Shown here one piece after another: positions 37,214 to 47,553 of a stretch of DNA of 64,000 nucleotides. The notes below the pieces were generated by a model, which did no database searches, was not told the origin of the DNA, and worked only from the letters and a program-made list of their open reading frames with translations. A program made the position numbers and the translations under genes. Source of the stretch: CAWBRT01 sp963814745. GTDB lineage: Bacteria; Acidobacteriota; Terriglobia; Terriglobales; Acidobacteriaceae. The stretch lies in contig CAWFEA010000019.1 of assembly GCA_963814745.1 (NCBI GenBank), positions 1 through 64,000 on the forward strand, in the 5' to 3' direction. Within the stretch, counting starts at the first letter, position 1. Every line of letters begins with the position of its first letter.

Positions 37214-38389
37214 CTAGCACAATTCGTACAGTACCGCCAGCCCCTGACCGCCGCCGATGCACAGTGTCGCCATGCCGTACTTGCTCTTGCGGCGAATCAT
37301 CTCGCTGATCAGCTTGACGGTGATGATGCATCCGGTGGCGCCGATCGGGTGGCCCAGCGCAATCGCTCCGCCGTTGACGTTGACGAGGCAGGGGTTCAAT
37401 CCCAGCTCGTTGATGCAAGCCACCGACTGCGCCGCAAACGCTTCGTTCAACTCGATCACGCCGATGTCGTCCAGCTTGATACCGGTCTTCTTGAGCAGCT
37501 TCTTGACCGCTGGAACCGGCCCGATGCCCATGATCTCCGGAGGCACGCCCGCAGCCGCGGCATCCACCAGGCGCACGATCGGCTTCAATCCGAGTGACGC
37601 CGCTTTCTTCTCGGTCATTACCACTACCGCGGCGGCGCCGTCGTTTACGCCCGAAGCGTTGCCGGCGGTCACCGTTCCGTCTTTCTTGAAGGCGGGACGC
37701 AGTTTGGCGAGCGACTCGGCAGTGGTTTTGCGCGGATGCTCGTCAGTGTCGAAGGTCTTTTCCTCGGTCTTGCTGACCTTTACCTGGATGGGTACGATCT
37801 CGTCCTTGAACAAACCGCCCGCGATTGCCTTGGCGGCCTTCTGCTGGCTCTCCAGCGAGAACTGGTCCTGCTGCTCGCGGGTCACGTGGTACTTTTCGGC
37901 CACGTTTTCCGCCGTGATGCCCATGTGATTGCGGGTGAATGGATCGGTCACCGCGGTCACAATTCCGTCCTCGAGTTCGCCGTGGCCCATGCGGTAGCCG
38001 AAACGCGCGCTGCGCAGGTAATACGGCAAATTGTTCATGCTCTCCGCGCCGCCCGCAATCGCGATATCGGTAAAGTTGCAGGTGATCTCCATGGCCGCGG
38101 TCACAATCGCCTGTAGTCCGGAAGAGCAGAGACGATTGACGGTAATCGCCGTGGCTTCGACCGGAATGCCAGCCTTAACCGAGGCGAGACGCGATAAATA
38201 GGCATCGTCCGCAGCCTGGCCGACGCAGCCCATCACCACTTCGTCAATCTGCTCGGGCGCAAGCCCGGCGCGCTTGACGGCCTCGCGGATGGCGAACGCT
38301 CCCAGTTCGCTGGCGCGAAAGTCCTTTAATGAACCGCCAAACCCACCAACCGCGGTGCGCACAGCGGAAACCAGTACGATGTCCTTCAT
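37214..38389 (-). CDS. Acetyl-CoA C-acetyltransferase (thiolase)
   Basis: 391 residues, the standard length. Catalytic residues are in place: Cys88 in NRLCSSGLQ (acyl acceptor), His347 in GHPIGATG and Cys377 in LCIGGGQG. It makes acetoacetyl-CoA from two acetyl-CoA, or works in reverse in degradation. Acetoacetate produced by the homogentisate pathway encoded at 47-52 kb could feed into it, though no CoA transferase is visible here. It is followed closely by the VOC gene. Confidence 0.95.
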   Translation of the reverse strand: MKDIVLVSAVRTAVGGFGGSLKDFRASELGAFAIREAVKRAGLAPEQIDEVVMGCVGQAADDAYLSRLASVKAGIPVEATAITVNRLCSSGLQAIVTAAMEITCNFTDIAIAGGAESMNNLPYYLRSARFGYRMGHGELEDGIVTAVTDPFTRNHMGITAENVAEKYHVTREQQDQFSLESQQKAAKAIAGGLFKDEIVPIQVKVSKTEEKTFDTDEHPRKTTAESLAKLRPAFKKDGTVTAGNASGVNDGAAAVVVMTEKKAASLGLKPIVRLVDAAAAGVPPEIMGIGPVPAVKKLLKKTGIKLDDIGVIELNEAFAAQSVACINELGLNPCLVNVNGGAIALGHPIGATGCIITVKLISEMIRRKSKYGMATLCIGGGQGLAVLYELC

Positions 38390-39098
38390 GAAACCTCCTC
38401 CATCTCGATCTCAATTGAACTGAGTTATCAATGCGGCGAAGTTCCGCAAGCCGAACTTCGCATTCTTACCAGGGCAGTAGAACCTCAATTACTGGAAATT
38501 GCCACACCATTCTATACTGACCGCTTCCGTTTCGAGCGGTACCTGCAATCACAAGCAAGCCGGTTTTTTTGCGGGGATCAATTCCATTTAGAACACCTTC
38601 TTTGGAGTTCTGGCGACGTGGGCGCGAAACCAGTTATCGCGCATGATTATGGATGTGAGCCACTTTAGTGGTAAACTAACAGAATCGCAGCTTCCGCACT
38701 CTAGATCAGCTTGCTCGACCGAAGTTCCGGATGTGCGGGCTGCCGGCGCAAGCGGCGGGATGCTCGACTTTGTCGTGGAATCGCCGTCCGGTGTTTTGCC
38801 GGGTTTTTTTCGATTAAATATAGTATTTACAACAGTTTGCGTTATGCATAGTGAGGTTTGTTTGCGAAGAGGAACTCCGGTTCAGGTGATTTCTCGCAGC
38901 GATAGCCTATTGTTGGGGCCGCTAAAATGTTGTAGAATGAGATGTTTTTTGGCCAGCGATAACTGCTCATCAGTAGGCTCCGGGCAAAATGGCCGAAGCT
39001 TTTTTCAGGCCCCGAGAGTCTAACGGAGCAGAGATCACAGAAGTTAGATCCCCTGGAAATTGTTTTTTTGATCTTCTCGCAGAGGTAAAACTGAATTT
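38390..39098. other. 700-base AT-richer intergenic region
   Basis: Between the divergent thiolase and the small gene at 39099. It has several T7 tracts and AT-rich stretches (38796-38850) unlike its surroundings. A TATAGAAT-like -10 for the thiolase is seen on the minus strand near 38515. The frame at 38643-39023 shows no protein-like composition. A leader RNA cannot be excluded. Confidence 0.5.
38910..38938 (+). promoter_or_regulatory. Candidate promoter for the 75-residue gene
   Basis: TTGTTG at 38910 and TAGAAT at 38933, spacer 17, about 160 bases before the ATG at 39099. Confidence 0.35.
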
Positions 39099-39326
39099 AT
39101 GGCAAAGAGACGTGGCAATCCTAACTGGGGCAAGCCCGAGCCGATTGGGCCGGTGACCCCAACCATCACTGAATTTGAGCAAGTCGTTCGCGAATTTAAA
39201 CTCCAACCTGATCAGTACATCCGCTCCACGCGTCTTCGCGAGTGGGCGCGCCGCAATAAGAATTCGAAATATATTCCCGAGCCTCTTCTCAAGGCATGGG
39301 GATTCGAGATTGAATCGACGCTCTAG
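39099..39326 (+). CDS. Small basic hypothetical protein, 75 residues
   Basis: Begins MAKRRGNPNWGKPEP and continues with a helix (TITEFEQVVREFKL) and a basic patch (RLREWARRNKNSKYIP). It is small and positively charged and could bind nucleic acid. The purine-rich GAGG lies 14 bases upstream. It resembles a short conserved acidobacterial protein; no function is known to me. Confidence 0.6.
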   Translation: MAKRRGNPNWGKPEPIGPVTPTITEFEQVVREFKLQPDQYIRSTRLREWARRNKNSKYIPEPLLKAWGFEIESTL

Positions 39327-39429
39327 ACGTTAAGCAGTTGGATAGTGCCGGGCCGCCATGTGCGGCCTTTCGGCTTTTTGGGCCTTCTAATCTGGCTTGG
39401 CCTCCACCGAAACGGATTGCTCCTGACCT

Positions 39430-39696
39430 ATGCAGCCGAGCTTGCCGCAGCTCTTGCCCGTGATCGTGGCAACCAATTTCGCGGTGAGCGCCGCTGAGGA
39501 TAGCGGGGCCATTGGACTGACATGGCTGGCGACGGTTCACCCCTATGCGGCGGCCTCCATAACGGTCTTCTGTCTGCTCGGGCTGGCGCTTGCTTTTCGA
39601 TTTATCTTAAAAGGGTTACGAGAATGGGTTGGAAGGTTTAAGCGAAACCTTAAGTATAGCAGGCTTAGGCAGTTTGACGCCGGTCCGGGCGAATGA
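39430..39696 (+). CDS. Short membrane protein resembling the C-terminus of DUF4126
   Basis: 88 residues with one strong membrane helix (SITVFCLLGLALAFRFIL) and a preceding AVSAAEDSGAIGLTWLATVHPY segment similar to the last part of DUF4126 membrane proteins (about 190 residues). The first two thirds of that family are absent, so this is either a short variant or a remnant. There is no clear ribosome site. It lies just before the phosphate genes. Confidence 0.45.
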   Translation: MQPSLPQLLPVIVATNFAVSAAEDSGAIGLTWLATVHPYAAASITVFCLLGLALAFRFILKGLREWVGRFKRNLKYSRLRQFDAGPGE

Positions 39697-39769
39697 GATA
39701 TTAACCTGGCTTTAACAATTCAAGCCCGGGTGCGTTCCAGGGCACCGGCGTTTCAGGTACTGATACCTC

Positions 39770-40381
39770 ATGCGACTGATCCCGCGAGACACGCAGTTCT
39801 TTGAAATGTTCGTGGATATTGCCGACAACGTCGCGCAGGGTGCGACCGTTCTGCGCGATCTTTTCCTTAATTACCAGCAGGTTCAGGAATCGGTAAACCG
39901 TATCAAGGAACTCGAGCGTCGCGGCGATGAGATGACCCACAGGGTCTATGTCAAGCTGAACCAGACGTTCATCACCCCCTTCGACCGCGAGGACATTCAC
40001 GAACTTGCCTCCCGGCTGGACGACGTTCTCGATTTCGTGAACGCCGCGAGCGATCGCCTTATTACCTATAAGATCGATTGCCCGCCGCCGGCCGCGGCGG
40101 AGCTTGCCTCGGTGATCGTGAGGCAAGCGGAAGAGCTGTCCAAGGCCGTGGCAATGCTTGAGAAGTGCGACGGAATTCTGCCCCACTGCGTGGAAATCAA
40201 TCGCCTGGAGAACATGGCGGACACGATTGCGCGGGGTGCGATTGGAAGGATTTTCGAAGCCGAAACCGATCCCGTGCGCCTGATTAAGAGCAAAGAATTG
40301 CTTGAGGTTCTGGAGATGGCCACGGACAAAGCCGAAGATGCCGCCAATGTGCTGGAAACCGTGGTTCTGAAACATGCCTGA
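39770..40381 (+). CDS. DUF47 family (PhoU-like) phosphate transport accessory protein
   Basis: 203 residues, all-helical with repeated acidic heptads: EMFVDIADNVAQGA, ELERRGDEMTHRVY, PFDREDIHELASRLDDVLDFV and DKAEDAANVLE. These D/E-x-x-x-D motifs bind metal in PhoU-type proteins. DUF47 genes almost always precede a Pit transporter, and here one follows after 93 bases. The likely role is control of low-affinity phosphate uptake at the inner membrane face. Confidence 0.92.
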   Translation: MRLIPRDTQFFEMFVDIADNVAQGATVLRDLFLNYQQVQESVNRIKELERRGDEMTHRVYVKLNQTFITPFDREDIHELASRLDDVLDFVNAASDRLITYKIDCPPPAAAELASVIVRQAEELSKAVAMLEKCDGILPHCVEINRLENMADTIARGAIGRIFEAETDPVRLIKSKELLEVLEMATDKAEDAANVLETVVLKHA

Positions 40382-40474
40382 GCGTACCGACAACCCCACG
40401 GTCCTCGCCCATCGTGCCTGCCTCGGCGGCCAAACCGTTGCGGACGGGCATCGCAGCGCTAAGGAAATCCGCCT

Positions 40475-41524
40475 GTGAGCCTAGATATTGTTCTGCTGGT
40501 TCTGACCGTAATGGTCGCGCTCACATTCGATTTTTTGAACGGCTTTCACGATGCGGCAAACAGTATCGCCACGGTGGTTTCCACCCGGGTCTTGTCGCCC
40601 AAGTTAGCTGTCGTCTGGGCCGCTTTCTTCAATTTTGCAGCTGCTTTCTTTTTTGGTACGGCGGTGGCCAAGACCATCGGCCACGGCATGATCGATCTGG
40701 AGATCGTGACCCAGTACGTAGTCTTGGCCGGATTGTTGGGCGCTTGCGTCTGGGATCTGCTGACCTGGTGGTGGGGGCTGCCGACATCGTCCTCGCACGC
40801 TTTGATTGGCGCTTACGCCGGAGCGGCGATAGCGCGGGCGGCCATCCTGCGAGGCTGGGGCAAAGCCTTCGGCGTCATTATCGCGGGCGGCTGGACGAAA
40901 ACTGTTCTTTTCATATTCGTCGCGCCGGTCATGGGACTCGTCCTCGGCTTCGGGTTCATGATTGCGGTGTCGTGGATCTTCCGGGGCAGCTCGCCGAGGC
41001 AGGTCGATACCTGGTTCCGCAAGCTGCAATTGCTTTCCGCCGCTTCCTATAGCCTCGGACATGGCGGCAATGACGCGCAGAAGACGATGGGGATCATTGC
41101 CGGCGCTCTCTATGCCGGCGGAATCATGACCCGCTTCGACGTGGCGCACGACTGGGGCAAGTACCACTGGCCGATCATTCTTTGCGCTCACGCGGCAATC
41201 GCCATGGGTACTTACTTCGGCGGGTGGCGCATTGTCCACACCATGGGTTCGAAGATCACCAAGCTGAAACCGGTGGGCGGGTTTTGCGCGGAGACGGCCG
41301 GCGCCATCACCTTGTTCGGAACCGCGCTGGCCGGCATCCCGGTGAGCACGACGCACACCATCACCGGAGCCATCATCGGGGTGGGCACCACCACCCGGCT
41401 TTCGGCGGTTCGCTGGGGCGTCGCCCAGCGGATTGTGTGGGCGTGGGTGGTGACGATTCCGGCCTCGGCGCTGGTCTCGGCCTTGGGTTACGGGCTGCTG
41501 CACCTGCTGATGCGAGGAGCCTGA
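40475..41524 (+). CDS. Pit-family inorganic phosphate transporter
   Basis: 349 residues from a GTG start with AAGGAAA upstream. About ten membrane helices. The two PHO4 signatures appear as inverted halves: GFHDAANSIATVVSTR near residue 22 and GHGGNDAQKTMGIIAG near residue 196, plus PTSSSHALIGAY and PVSTTHTITGAI. It imports metal phosphate driven by protons. Forms an operon with the DUF47 gene. Confidence 0.95.
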   Translation: MSLDIVLLVLTVMVALTFDFLNGFHDAANSIATVVSTRVLSPKLAVVWAAFFNFAAAFFFGTAVAKTIGHGMIDLEIVTQYVVLAGLLGACVWDLLTWWWGLPTSSSHALIGAYAGAAIARAAILRGWGKAFGVIIAGGWTKTVLFIFVAPVMGLVLGFGFMIAVSWIFRGSSPRQVDTWFRKLQLLSAASYSLGHGGNDAQKTMGIIAGALYAGGIMTRFDVAHDWGKYHWPIILCAHAAIAMGTYFGGWRIVHTMGSKITKLKPVGGFCAETAGAITLFGTALAGIPVSTTHTITGAIIGVGTTTRLSAVRWGVAQRIVWAWVVTIPASALVSALGYGLLHLLMRGA

Positions 41525-41609
41525 ACAGCGCGGTTCCACATCGACACCAACCTGCCCCCCGGGCTCGCGTGAGCTTGCGGGCACGAGCCCACGAGGTTGG
41601 AACTGAGAG

Positions 41610-43029
41610 CTACCGCTTCGGCCGATACATATCCGTGCTGGTTCCGTAGAAGACCTCGGCGGCTTCCATGATGGTTTCAGAAAGCGTCGGATGGGGATGG
41701 ATGGTCAGTTCCAGGTCCATCGCGGTCGCGCCCATCTCGATGGCCAGCACGCCCTCGGCAATCATCTCGCCCGCCGAGGGTCCGCACAGACCGATGCCAA
41801 GAATGCGCTCCGTTTGGGGATCGATCACCAGCTTGGTGACCCCTTCGGTGCGGTCGAGGGTAACGGCGCGGCCCGAGGCGCCCCAGGGAAACTTGGCGAC
41901 TTTGACTTCGCGTCCCTCGTTCTTTGCCTGTGTCTCGGTCAGCCCGGCCCAGGCGATTTCGGGGTCGGTAAAGACGACAGCAGGAATCGCATACGGCTCA
42001 AACGAGACTTTCTTGCCCGACATATGCTCCACGGCGGTGCGGCCTTCGTGCGAGGCTTTGTGGGCCAGCATGGGCTCGCCGACCACGTCGCCGATGGCAT
42101 AGATCGCCGGATCGGCGGTCTGCAACTGCCGGTTGACCTCGATGAATCCTTTGGGGTTGACGACGACCTTGGTCTTTTCCAGGCCCGGAATCTGCGAGTT
42201 CGGACGGCGTCCCACGGAGATGAGAACCCGTTCGTAAACTTTCTCTTTCTCGGGCACGTCACCCTTGAAAGTCACGCGAATTCCGCCGCTTTCTTCTTTG
42301 AGCGACTCGACCGAGGTCTTGAGCATGATGCTCTCGAACTTCTTTTCCAGACGTTTGTGGAGCGGCAGAACCAGGTCGCGGTCGGCGCCGGGAAGCAGGC
42401 CGTCCAGCATCTCCACTACGCTGACGCGGCTGCCAAGGGCGGAGTAAACCGTGCCCATCTCCAAGCCGATATAGCCTCCGCCCACCACGAGCAGACTCTT
42501 TGGCACCTCTTCCAGATTGAGGGCTGCGGTCGAGTCCATCACCCGCGGGCTCTTGACGGATAGCGCCGGAATGGTGGCGGGCCGCGAGCCGGTGGCGATC
42601 AGGATGCGATCGAAGCTCAGCGTCTCGTCTCCGCCGCCGAGCTTCTCCACGCGCAAGGTCTTGGCGTTCGACAAAACTGGCGCGTCCCTGGATGTATGTA
42701 ATCTTACGCTGCTTGCTGATCATGCCAAGCCCGCCGGTGAGCTTGTTGACGACGCCTTCCTTGAATGCCCGCAACTTGCTCACGTCGATCTTCGGGGCGG
42801 CGAACTCCACTCCCCACGTCGAGGAGTGCTGGGCTTCGTTGATGACGGCGGCGACGTGCAGCAGCGCCTTCGAAGAGATGCAGCCCCGGTACAGGCATAC
42901 CCCGCCGGGATTTTTTTCCAGGTCGATCAGGGTGACTTTCATGCCGAGATCGTTGGCCAGGAAAGCGGCTGCGTAACCGCCCGGGCCGCCGCCGATGATC
43001 GCGATGTTGATGGGATTGTTCTCAGACAT
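41610..43029 (-). CDS. lpd: Dihydrolipoyl dehydrogenase (E3), one frameshift
   Basis: About 473 residues after repair, the third component of the pyruvate dehydrogenase complex. The N-terminus has FAD-binding IIGGGPGGYAAA and the redox disulfide GGVCLYRGCISSKALL. After a break near 42675 the other frame gives the NAD site VVGGGYIGLEMG, IYAIGDVVG and the C-terminal catalytic HPHPTLSE (His-Glu pair). All motifs are present, so a one-base consensus error is likely. It follows aceF by 173 bases. Confidence 0.92.
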
Positions 43030-43202
43030 TTGTTGACTTTCCTATCGTTGTGCCAGTTTGGAATGCAACGAACTTCGTTCCTTATTCACTCGCGTCTATT
43101 GATTGCTGCAAAAGCAATCTCAAAATGGCTGGGCTCCTTCGCTTCGCTCAGGATTTCAGCTGCGGGCTCCCGTCGCTTCGCTCCTCACGCCCGCAAAGCG
43201 CC

Positions 43203-44648
43203 TCAACCTTGCACGGACAGCAGGAACGGCTGTTCCAGGGCCTCCACGACCCAGCGTACGAAGCGCGCGGCATCGGCCCCGTCGATCAACCGATGATCGT
43301 AGGAGAGCGAAACCGGCAGCATCAGACGCGGCTCAAATTTTTCTTTCTCTTTGTTCCATACCGGTTCCATCCGCGAGCGCGACATGCCGAGGATGGCGAC
43401 CTCCGGGTAATTTACGATCGGTGTGAAGTAGGTGCCGCCAACCCCGCCAAGATTAGTGATGGTGAAGGTTCCGCCCTCCATGTCTTCGGGGGTGAGCTTC
43501 TTGTTGCGCGCCTTCAGCGAAATCTGCGCCAGCTCCACCGCCAGCTCGACGATGTTCTTGTGGTCCACGTCGCGAATCACCGGCACCAGCAAGCCGCGAT
43601 CGGTATCGACTGCCACGCCGATGTGAAAGTAGCGCTTGTAGATTATCTCCGCGCCGCGCACGTCGATGCTGGCATTGAACTGGGGAAACACCTTGAGCGC
43701 CGAAGCCGCCACCTTGAGGGCAATCGCCGTAACCGTCATCTTGCCGCCGGCGACCTCGGCCTTGGCGGAGAAGCGCTGGCGCAACTCCTCCAGTTCGGTG
43801 ATGTCGGCCAGATCGTGCTGGGTGACGTGCGGGATGGTAGTCCACGCCTCGGCCAGATGCTCGGCGGTCTTGCGGCGGATGGCGCGCATCGAAACCTTCT
43901 CGACCGGCCCCCACTTGGAAAAGTCCGGCAACTGCGGCGCTGGATGCACCAAGCCTGAACCCATCGCCGCTCCGGCAATGGCTGCATCGGCACTGCTAAT
44001 CAGCGACTTGGCGTAAGCCTTGACATCATCCTCCAGAATGCGGCCGCCGGCGCCGCCGCCGCGCACGTTGTAGACATCGACCCCAAGTTCACGAGCCAAA
44101 CGGCGAACCGCCGGAGCAGCCGGCACTGGAGCACGGTGCTCCGGTCCGGCGGTCTTGGTTAGTTGAGCGGGCACGACCGGCGGCGGTTCTTCCCGGCGAG
44201 CATCGGGCGGGAAAGCCTCTTCCTCGCTCTTGCCTTCCAGTTCGCGAGCCCGCGCATAGCTGTCGCGGGCAGCTTCTTGCGTGCCGAAGTCCTTGGCGGC
44301 GCGTCCCACGTCCACCGGCTTTGGCTGCTCCGCTGGAGTTGCCGGCGGAGGAGTCTGCTGAGCGGGCGCGGCAGCAGGCTCCGCTGGGGCCGCTTTAGTT
44401 TCGGCGGCCTTGCCGTCAGCCAGGGTGAAGATCACTTGGCCCACTTTGAGTTTGTCGCCCTGCTTGACCTTGATTTCGCCGACGGTACCCGAAATCGTCG
44501 ACGGAACCTCTATGACCGCCTTGTCCGTCTCCAATTCGATGACTGGATCGCCTTCGTTCACCTGCGCGCCGGGAGAAACAATCACCCGTACCAAGTCACC
44601 CGATTCGATGTTTTCGCCCAGTTCCGGCAGCTTGAATTCGATCGCCAC
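43203..44648 (-). CDS. aceF: Dihydrolipoyllysine acetyltransferase (E2) of pyruvate dehydrogenase
   Basis: 481 residues from the GTG at 44648; the earlier GTG at 44654 overlaps the AAGGAG site. One lipoyl domain (lipoyl-lysine K43 in ETDKAVIEVP) is followed by an Ala/Pro-rich linker, a peripheral-subunit-binding domain (AAPAVRRLARELGVDV, GRILEDDV), and the catalytic domain with SYDHRLIDGADAARF (His and Asp of HxxxDG). It transfers acetyl groups to CoA and forms the complex core. It starts 15 bases after aceE, so coupling is likely. Confidence 0.95.
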   Translation of the reverse strand: MAIEFKLPELGENIESGDLVRVIVSPGAQVNEGDPVIELETDKAVIEVPSTISGTVGEIKVKQGDKLKVGQVIFTLADGKAAETKAAPAEPAAAPAQQTPPPATPAEQPKPVDVGRAAKDFGTQEAARDSYARARELEGKSEEEAFPPDARREEPPPVVPAQLTKTAGPEHRAPVPAAPAVRRLARELGVDVYNVRGGGAGGRILEDDVKAYAKSLISSADAAIAGAAMGSGLVHPAPQLPDFSKWGPVEKVSMRAIRRKTAEHLAEAWTTIPHVTQHDLADITELEELRQRFSAKAEVAGGKMTVTAIALKVAASALKVFPQFNASIDVRGAEIIYKRYFHIGVAVDTDRGLLVPVIRDVDHKNIVELAVELAQISLKARNKKLTPEDMEGGTFTITNLGGVGGTYFTPIVNYPEVAILGMSRSRMEPVWNKEKEKFEPRLMLPVSLSYDHRLIDGADAARFVRWVVEALEQPFLLSVQG

Positions 44649-44663
44649 AATCACTCCTTATTT

Positions 44664-47346
44664 TTACGAAACCGCTGGATTTGGCTTTTCAGGATTGATA
44701 CCGAGTTCCTTGATCGCCGTTTGCACGCAATCGGCCGTGATCTGGCCGTCGCGCCGCAGCCCCATGAGTGTGGCCAAGACGATGTGCTTGGCATCGACTT
44801 CGAAAAAATCGCGCAGGGCGGCGCGGCTCTCGCTGCGGCCGAAGCCGTCCGTGCCGAGCGCGACCAACGGACGCGGCAGCCACTGCGAAACCGACTCCGG
44901 AAGCGCTTTCACATAATCAGAGGCAGCCACGAAAACGCCCGGGGCGTCTTTGGTGATCTGGGTGATGAAGGGCACGCGCGGCGGCTCGCCGGGATGGAGC
45001 ATGTTCCAGCGAGCGCAAGCATTGCCGTCCATGTAGAGTTCCTTGTAGCTGGTCACGCTCCACACATCGGCGGCAACGCCGAACCTGCTTTCCAGAATCT
45101 CCTGCGCCTTAGCACTTCGAGCAGAATGGCGCCGCTGCCCATGAGCTGAGCGCGCAGCTTGGCATCCTTCTTGGCTGAACTCTTGTAACGGTACATCCCT
45201 TTCAGAATGCCGTCGCGTACGCCCGGCGGCATCTCCGGCTGCTCCCAGGGCTCGTTCATAACCGTGATGTAGTAGAAGATGTCTTCCTGCTCGACGTACA
45301 TGCGGCGAATGCCGTCCTGGATGATGGCCGCCAATCTCGTAGGCGAACGCCGGATCGTAGGCCAGCAGGTTGGGTACCGGATACGCCAGCAGTTGGCTGT
45401 TGCCGTCCTGATGTTGCAGTCCTTCGCCCGCCAGCGTCGTGCGTCCGGCGGTGCCGCCCAATACGAAAGCCGTGGGTGCGCTGGTCGCCCGCCGCCCACA
45501 CCAGGTCGCCGACGCGCTGCAGCCCGAACATGGAGTAGAAAATAAAGAACGGAATGGTGTTGATGCCGTGGTTAGCATACGAGGTTCCGGCGGCGATAAA
45601 CGACGACATCGAGCCGGCTTCGGTAATGCCCTCCTCCAGGATCTGCCCGTCTTTGGCTTCCTTGTAATAGAGCAGCGTGTCCATGTCCACCGGCTCGTAC
45701 AACTGGCCGACGCTGGAGTAAATTCCGATCTGCCGGAAGAGTGCTTCCATGCCGAAGGTGCGCGCCTCGTCCGGAACGATGGGCACGATCAGCTTGCCGA
45801 TTTCGTGGTCGCGAACCATTTTGGCGATCATGCGCACGATACACCATCGTGGTCGAAACCTTGCGGCCTTCGGTCCCTTTGTAGAACTCCTCGAACAATT
45901 CCTCATTGACCGGCGCCAGCTTCGGGGCGCGCACCTTGCGCTCGGGAAGATAGCCGCCCAGCTCCTTCCGCCTCTCGCTGCAGGTACTGACATCTCGGGG
46001 CTGTCCGGCGGCGGGCAATAGAAGGGCGCATCGTGCAGTTGCTCGTCTGGAATGGGAATGCCAAAGCGCGAGCGGAACCGCATCAGCTCTTCATCGTTGA
46101 TCTTCTTCTGCTGGTGAGTGATGTTCCTGCCTTCGCCGCTTTCGCCCAAGCCGTAGCCTTTGATGGTCTTGGCCAGAATTACGGTCGGCGATCCACGGTG
46201 CTCGAGCGCCGCCTTGTAGGCGGCATATACCTTGATCGGATCGTGTCCTCCAAGGCGCATTCTGGCCAGTTGCTCATCGCTCAGGTGCTCAACCATTTTG
46301 AGCAGACGCGGATCGGTGCCGAAGAAATGCTGCCGGAAATAGGCGCCGCTGGAAACGAAATACTTCTGGAACTGCCCGTCCGTGACCTCGCCCATGCGCT
46401 TCACCAGCAGGCCGTCGCGGTCCTTGGCAATCAACGGGTCCCAGTCGCCGCCCCAAATCACCTTGATGACGTTCCAGCCGGTGCCGCGGAAGTCGGCTTC
46501 CAGCTCCTGAATGATTTTGCCGTTGCCGCGCACCGGGCCGTCGAGGCGCTGCAGATTGCAATTGATGACGAAGATCAGGTTGTCGAGCTTTTCGCGCGCG
46601 GCCAGGGCGATCGCGCCCAGGGCTTCGGGCTCGTCGGTTTCGCCGTCCCCGAGGAAAGCCCATACCTTGCCTTGAGTGGAATCCTTGAGCCCGCGGTTTT
46701 CCAGGTAGCGATTGAAGCGCGCCTGGTAGATCGCCTGGATTGGCCCCAGGCCCATCGAGACCGTGGGAAACTCCCAGAAGTGCGGCATCAGCCATGGGTG
46801 CGGATACGAAGTTAGACCGCCGCCCGGTTCAATTCGCGGCGGAAATTCTCCAGTTGATCGCGCGAGATGCGGCCCTCCAGAAACGCCCGCGCGTAGATGC
46901 CGGGCGAGGCGTGTCCCTGGAAATAGATCAGGTCGCGGTCTCCGTCGGGCGTGCGGGCGCGGAAACAATGGTTGAAGCCGACTTCGTACAGCGTGGCTGC
47001 CGAGGCATAGGTCGAGATGTGGCCGCCGATGCCCTCCTCAACGCTTGTTGGCCCGCATGACCATGGCCAGCGCATTCCAGCGCACCAGGCTCTTGATTTG
47101 CCGCTCCACTTCCTGGCTCCCGGGAAACGGCGGCTGCTTGTCCGCCGGAATCGTATTCTGGTAGGGGGTGGTCGCCGAAAACGGCATGCGATAGCCGCTC
47201 CGGGCGGTATGCAGTTCGAGCTGTTGCAGGAGGCGGCCGGCGCGCTCGGGCCCGTAGTGCTCCAGGACGTAGTCGAGCGAGTCCAGCCACTCTCGCGTTT
47301 CCAGAACTTCCAAGCCAAGTGCCTCAGTATTTTCTCGGTTGTTCAC
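44664..47346 (-). CDS. aceE: Pyruvate dehydrogenase E1 component, homodimeric type, many frameshifts
   Basis: The span (894 codons) matches full-length AceE. Segments in alternating frames reconstruct the whole protein: EALGLEVLETREWLDSLDYV, VEEGIGGHISTYASAATLYE, LGDGETDEPEALGA, ICNLQRLDG-type NCNLQRLDGPVRG, EEGITEAGSMSSFIAAGTSY, VPFITQITKDAPGVFVAASD and the C-terminal ELGINPEKPNP. Breaks lie near 47045, 46815, 45990, 45845, 45475, 45335 and 45115. The number of breaks with complete motif conservation points to poor consensus rather than a pseudogene. It decarboxylates pyruvate with thiamine diphosphate and acetylates the E2 lipoyl group. GTG start at 47346. Confidence 0.88.
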
Positions 47347-47553
47347 TCGGAGTTTCCCCTGATTGATTCACCAACCCTAAATAATAACTCGAATCGAGAT
47401 AATGGTTGCAAATGCCGGGGATGCGGCATCAAGACGCTTTCCGGGACAAGGATTGTTGGCTGGCTCGGTTTCGAAATGGGTAGTGAGCACCACCAGTACC
47501 GGCGTCGAGGTGCAGCGGCGTCGATCATAGGCAAGAGCGCAACGGGCGTTGGC

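Noticed and set aside
38643..39023. 126-codon frame in the AT-rich gap
   Set aside because: Composition is not protein-like, there is no ribosome site, and it spans the promoter candidate of the next gene.
47040..47346. Separate small gene at the start of aceE
   Set aside because: Its sequence is the N-terminus of AceE, and the next frame continues directly with VEEGIGGHIST.
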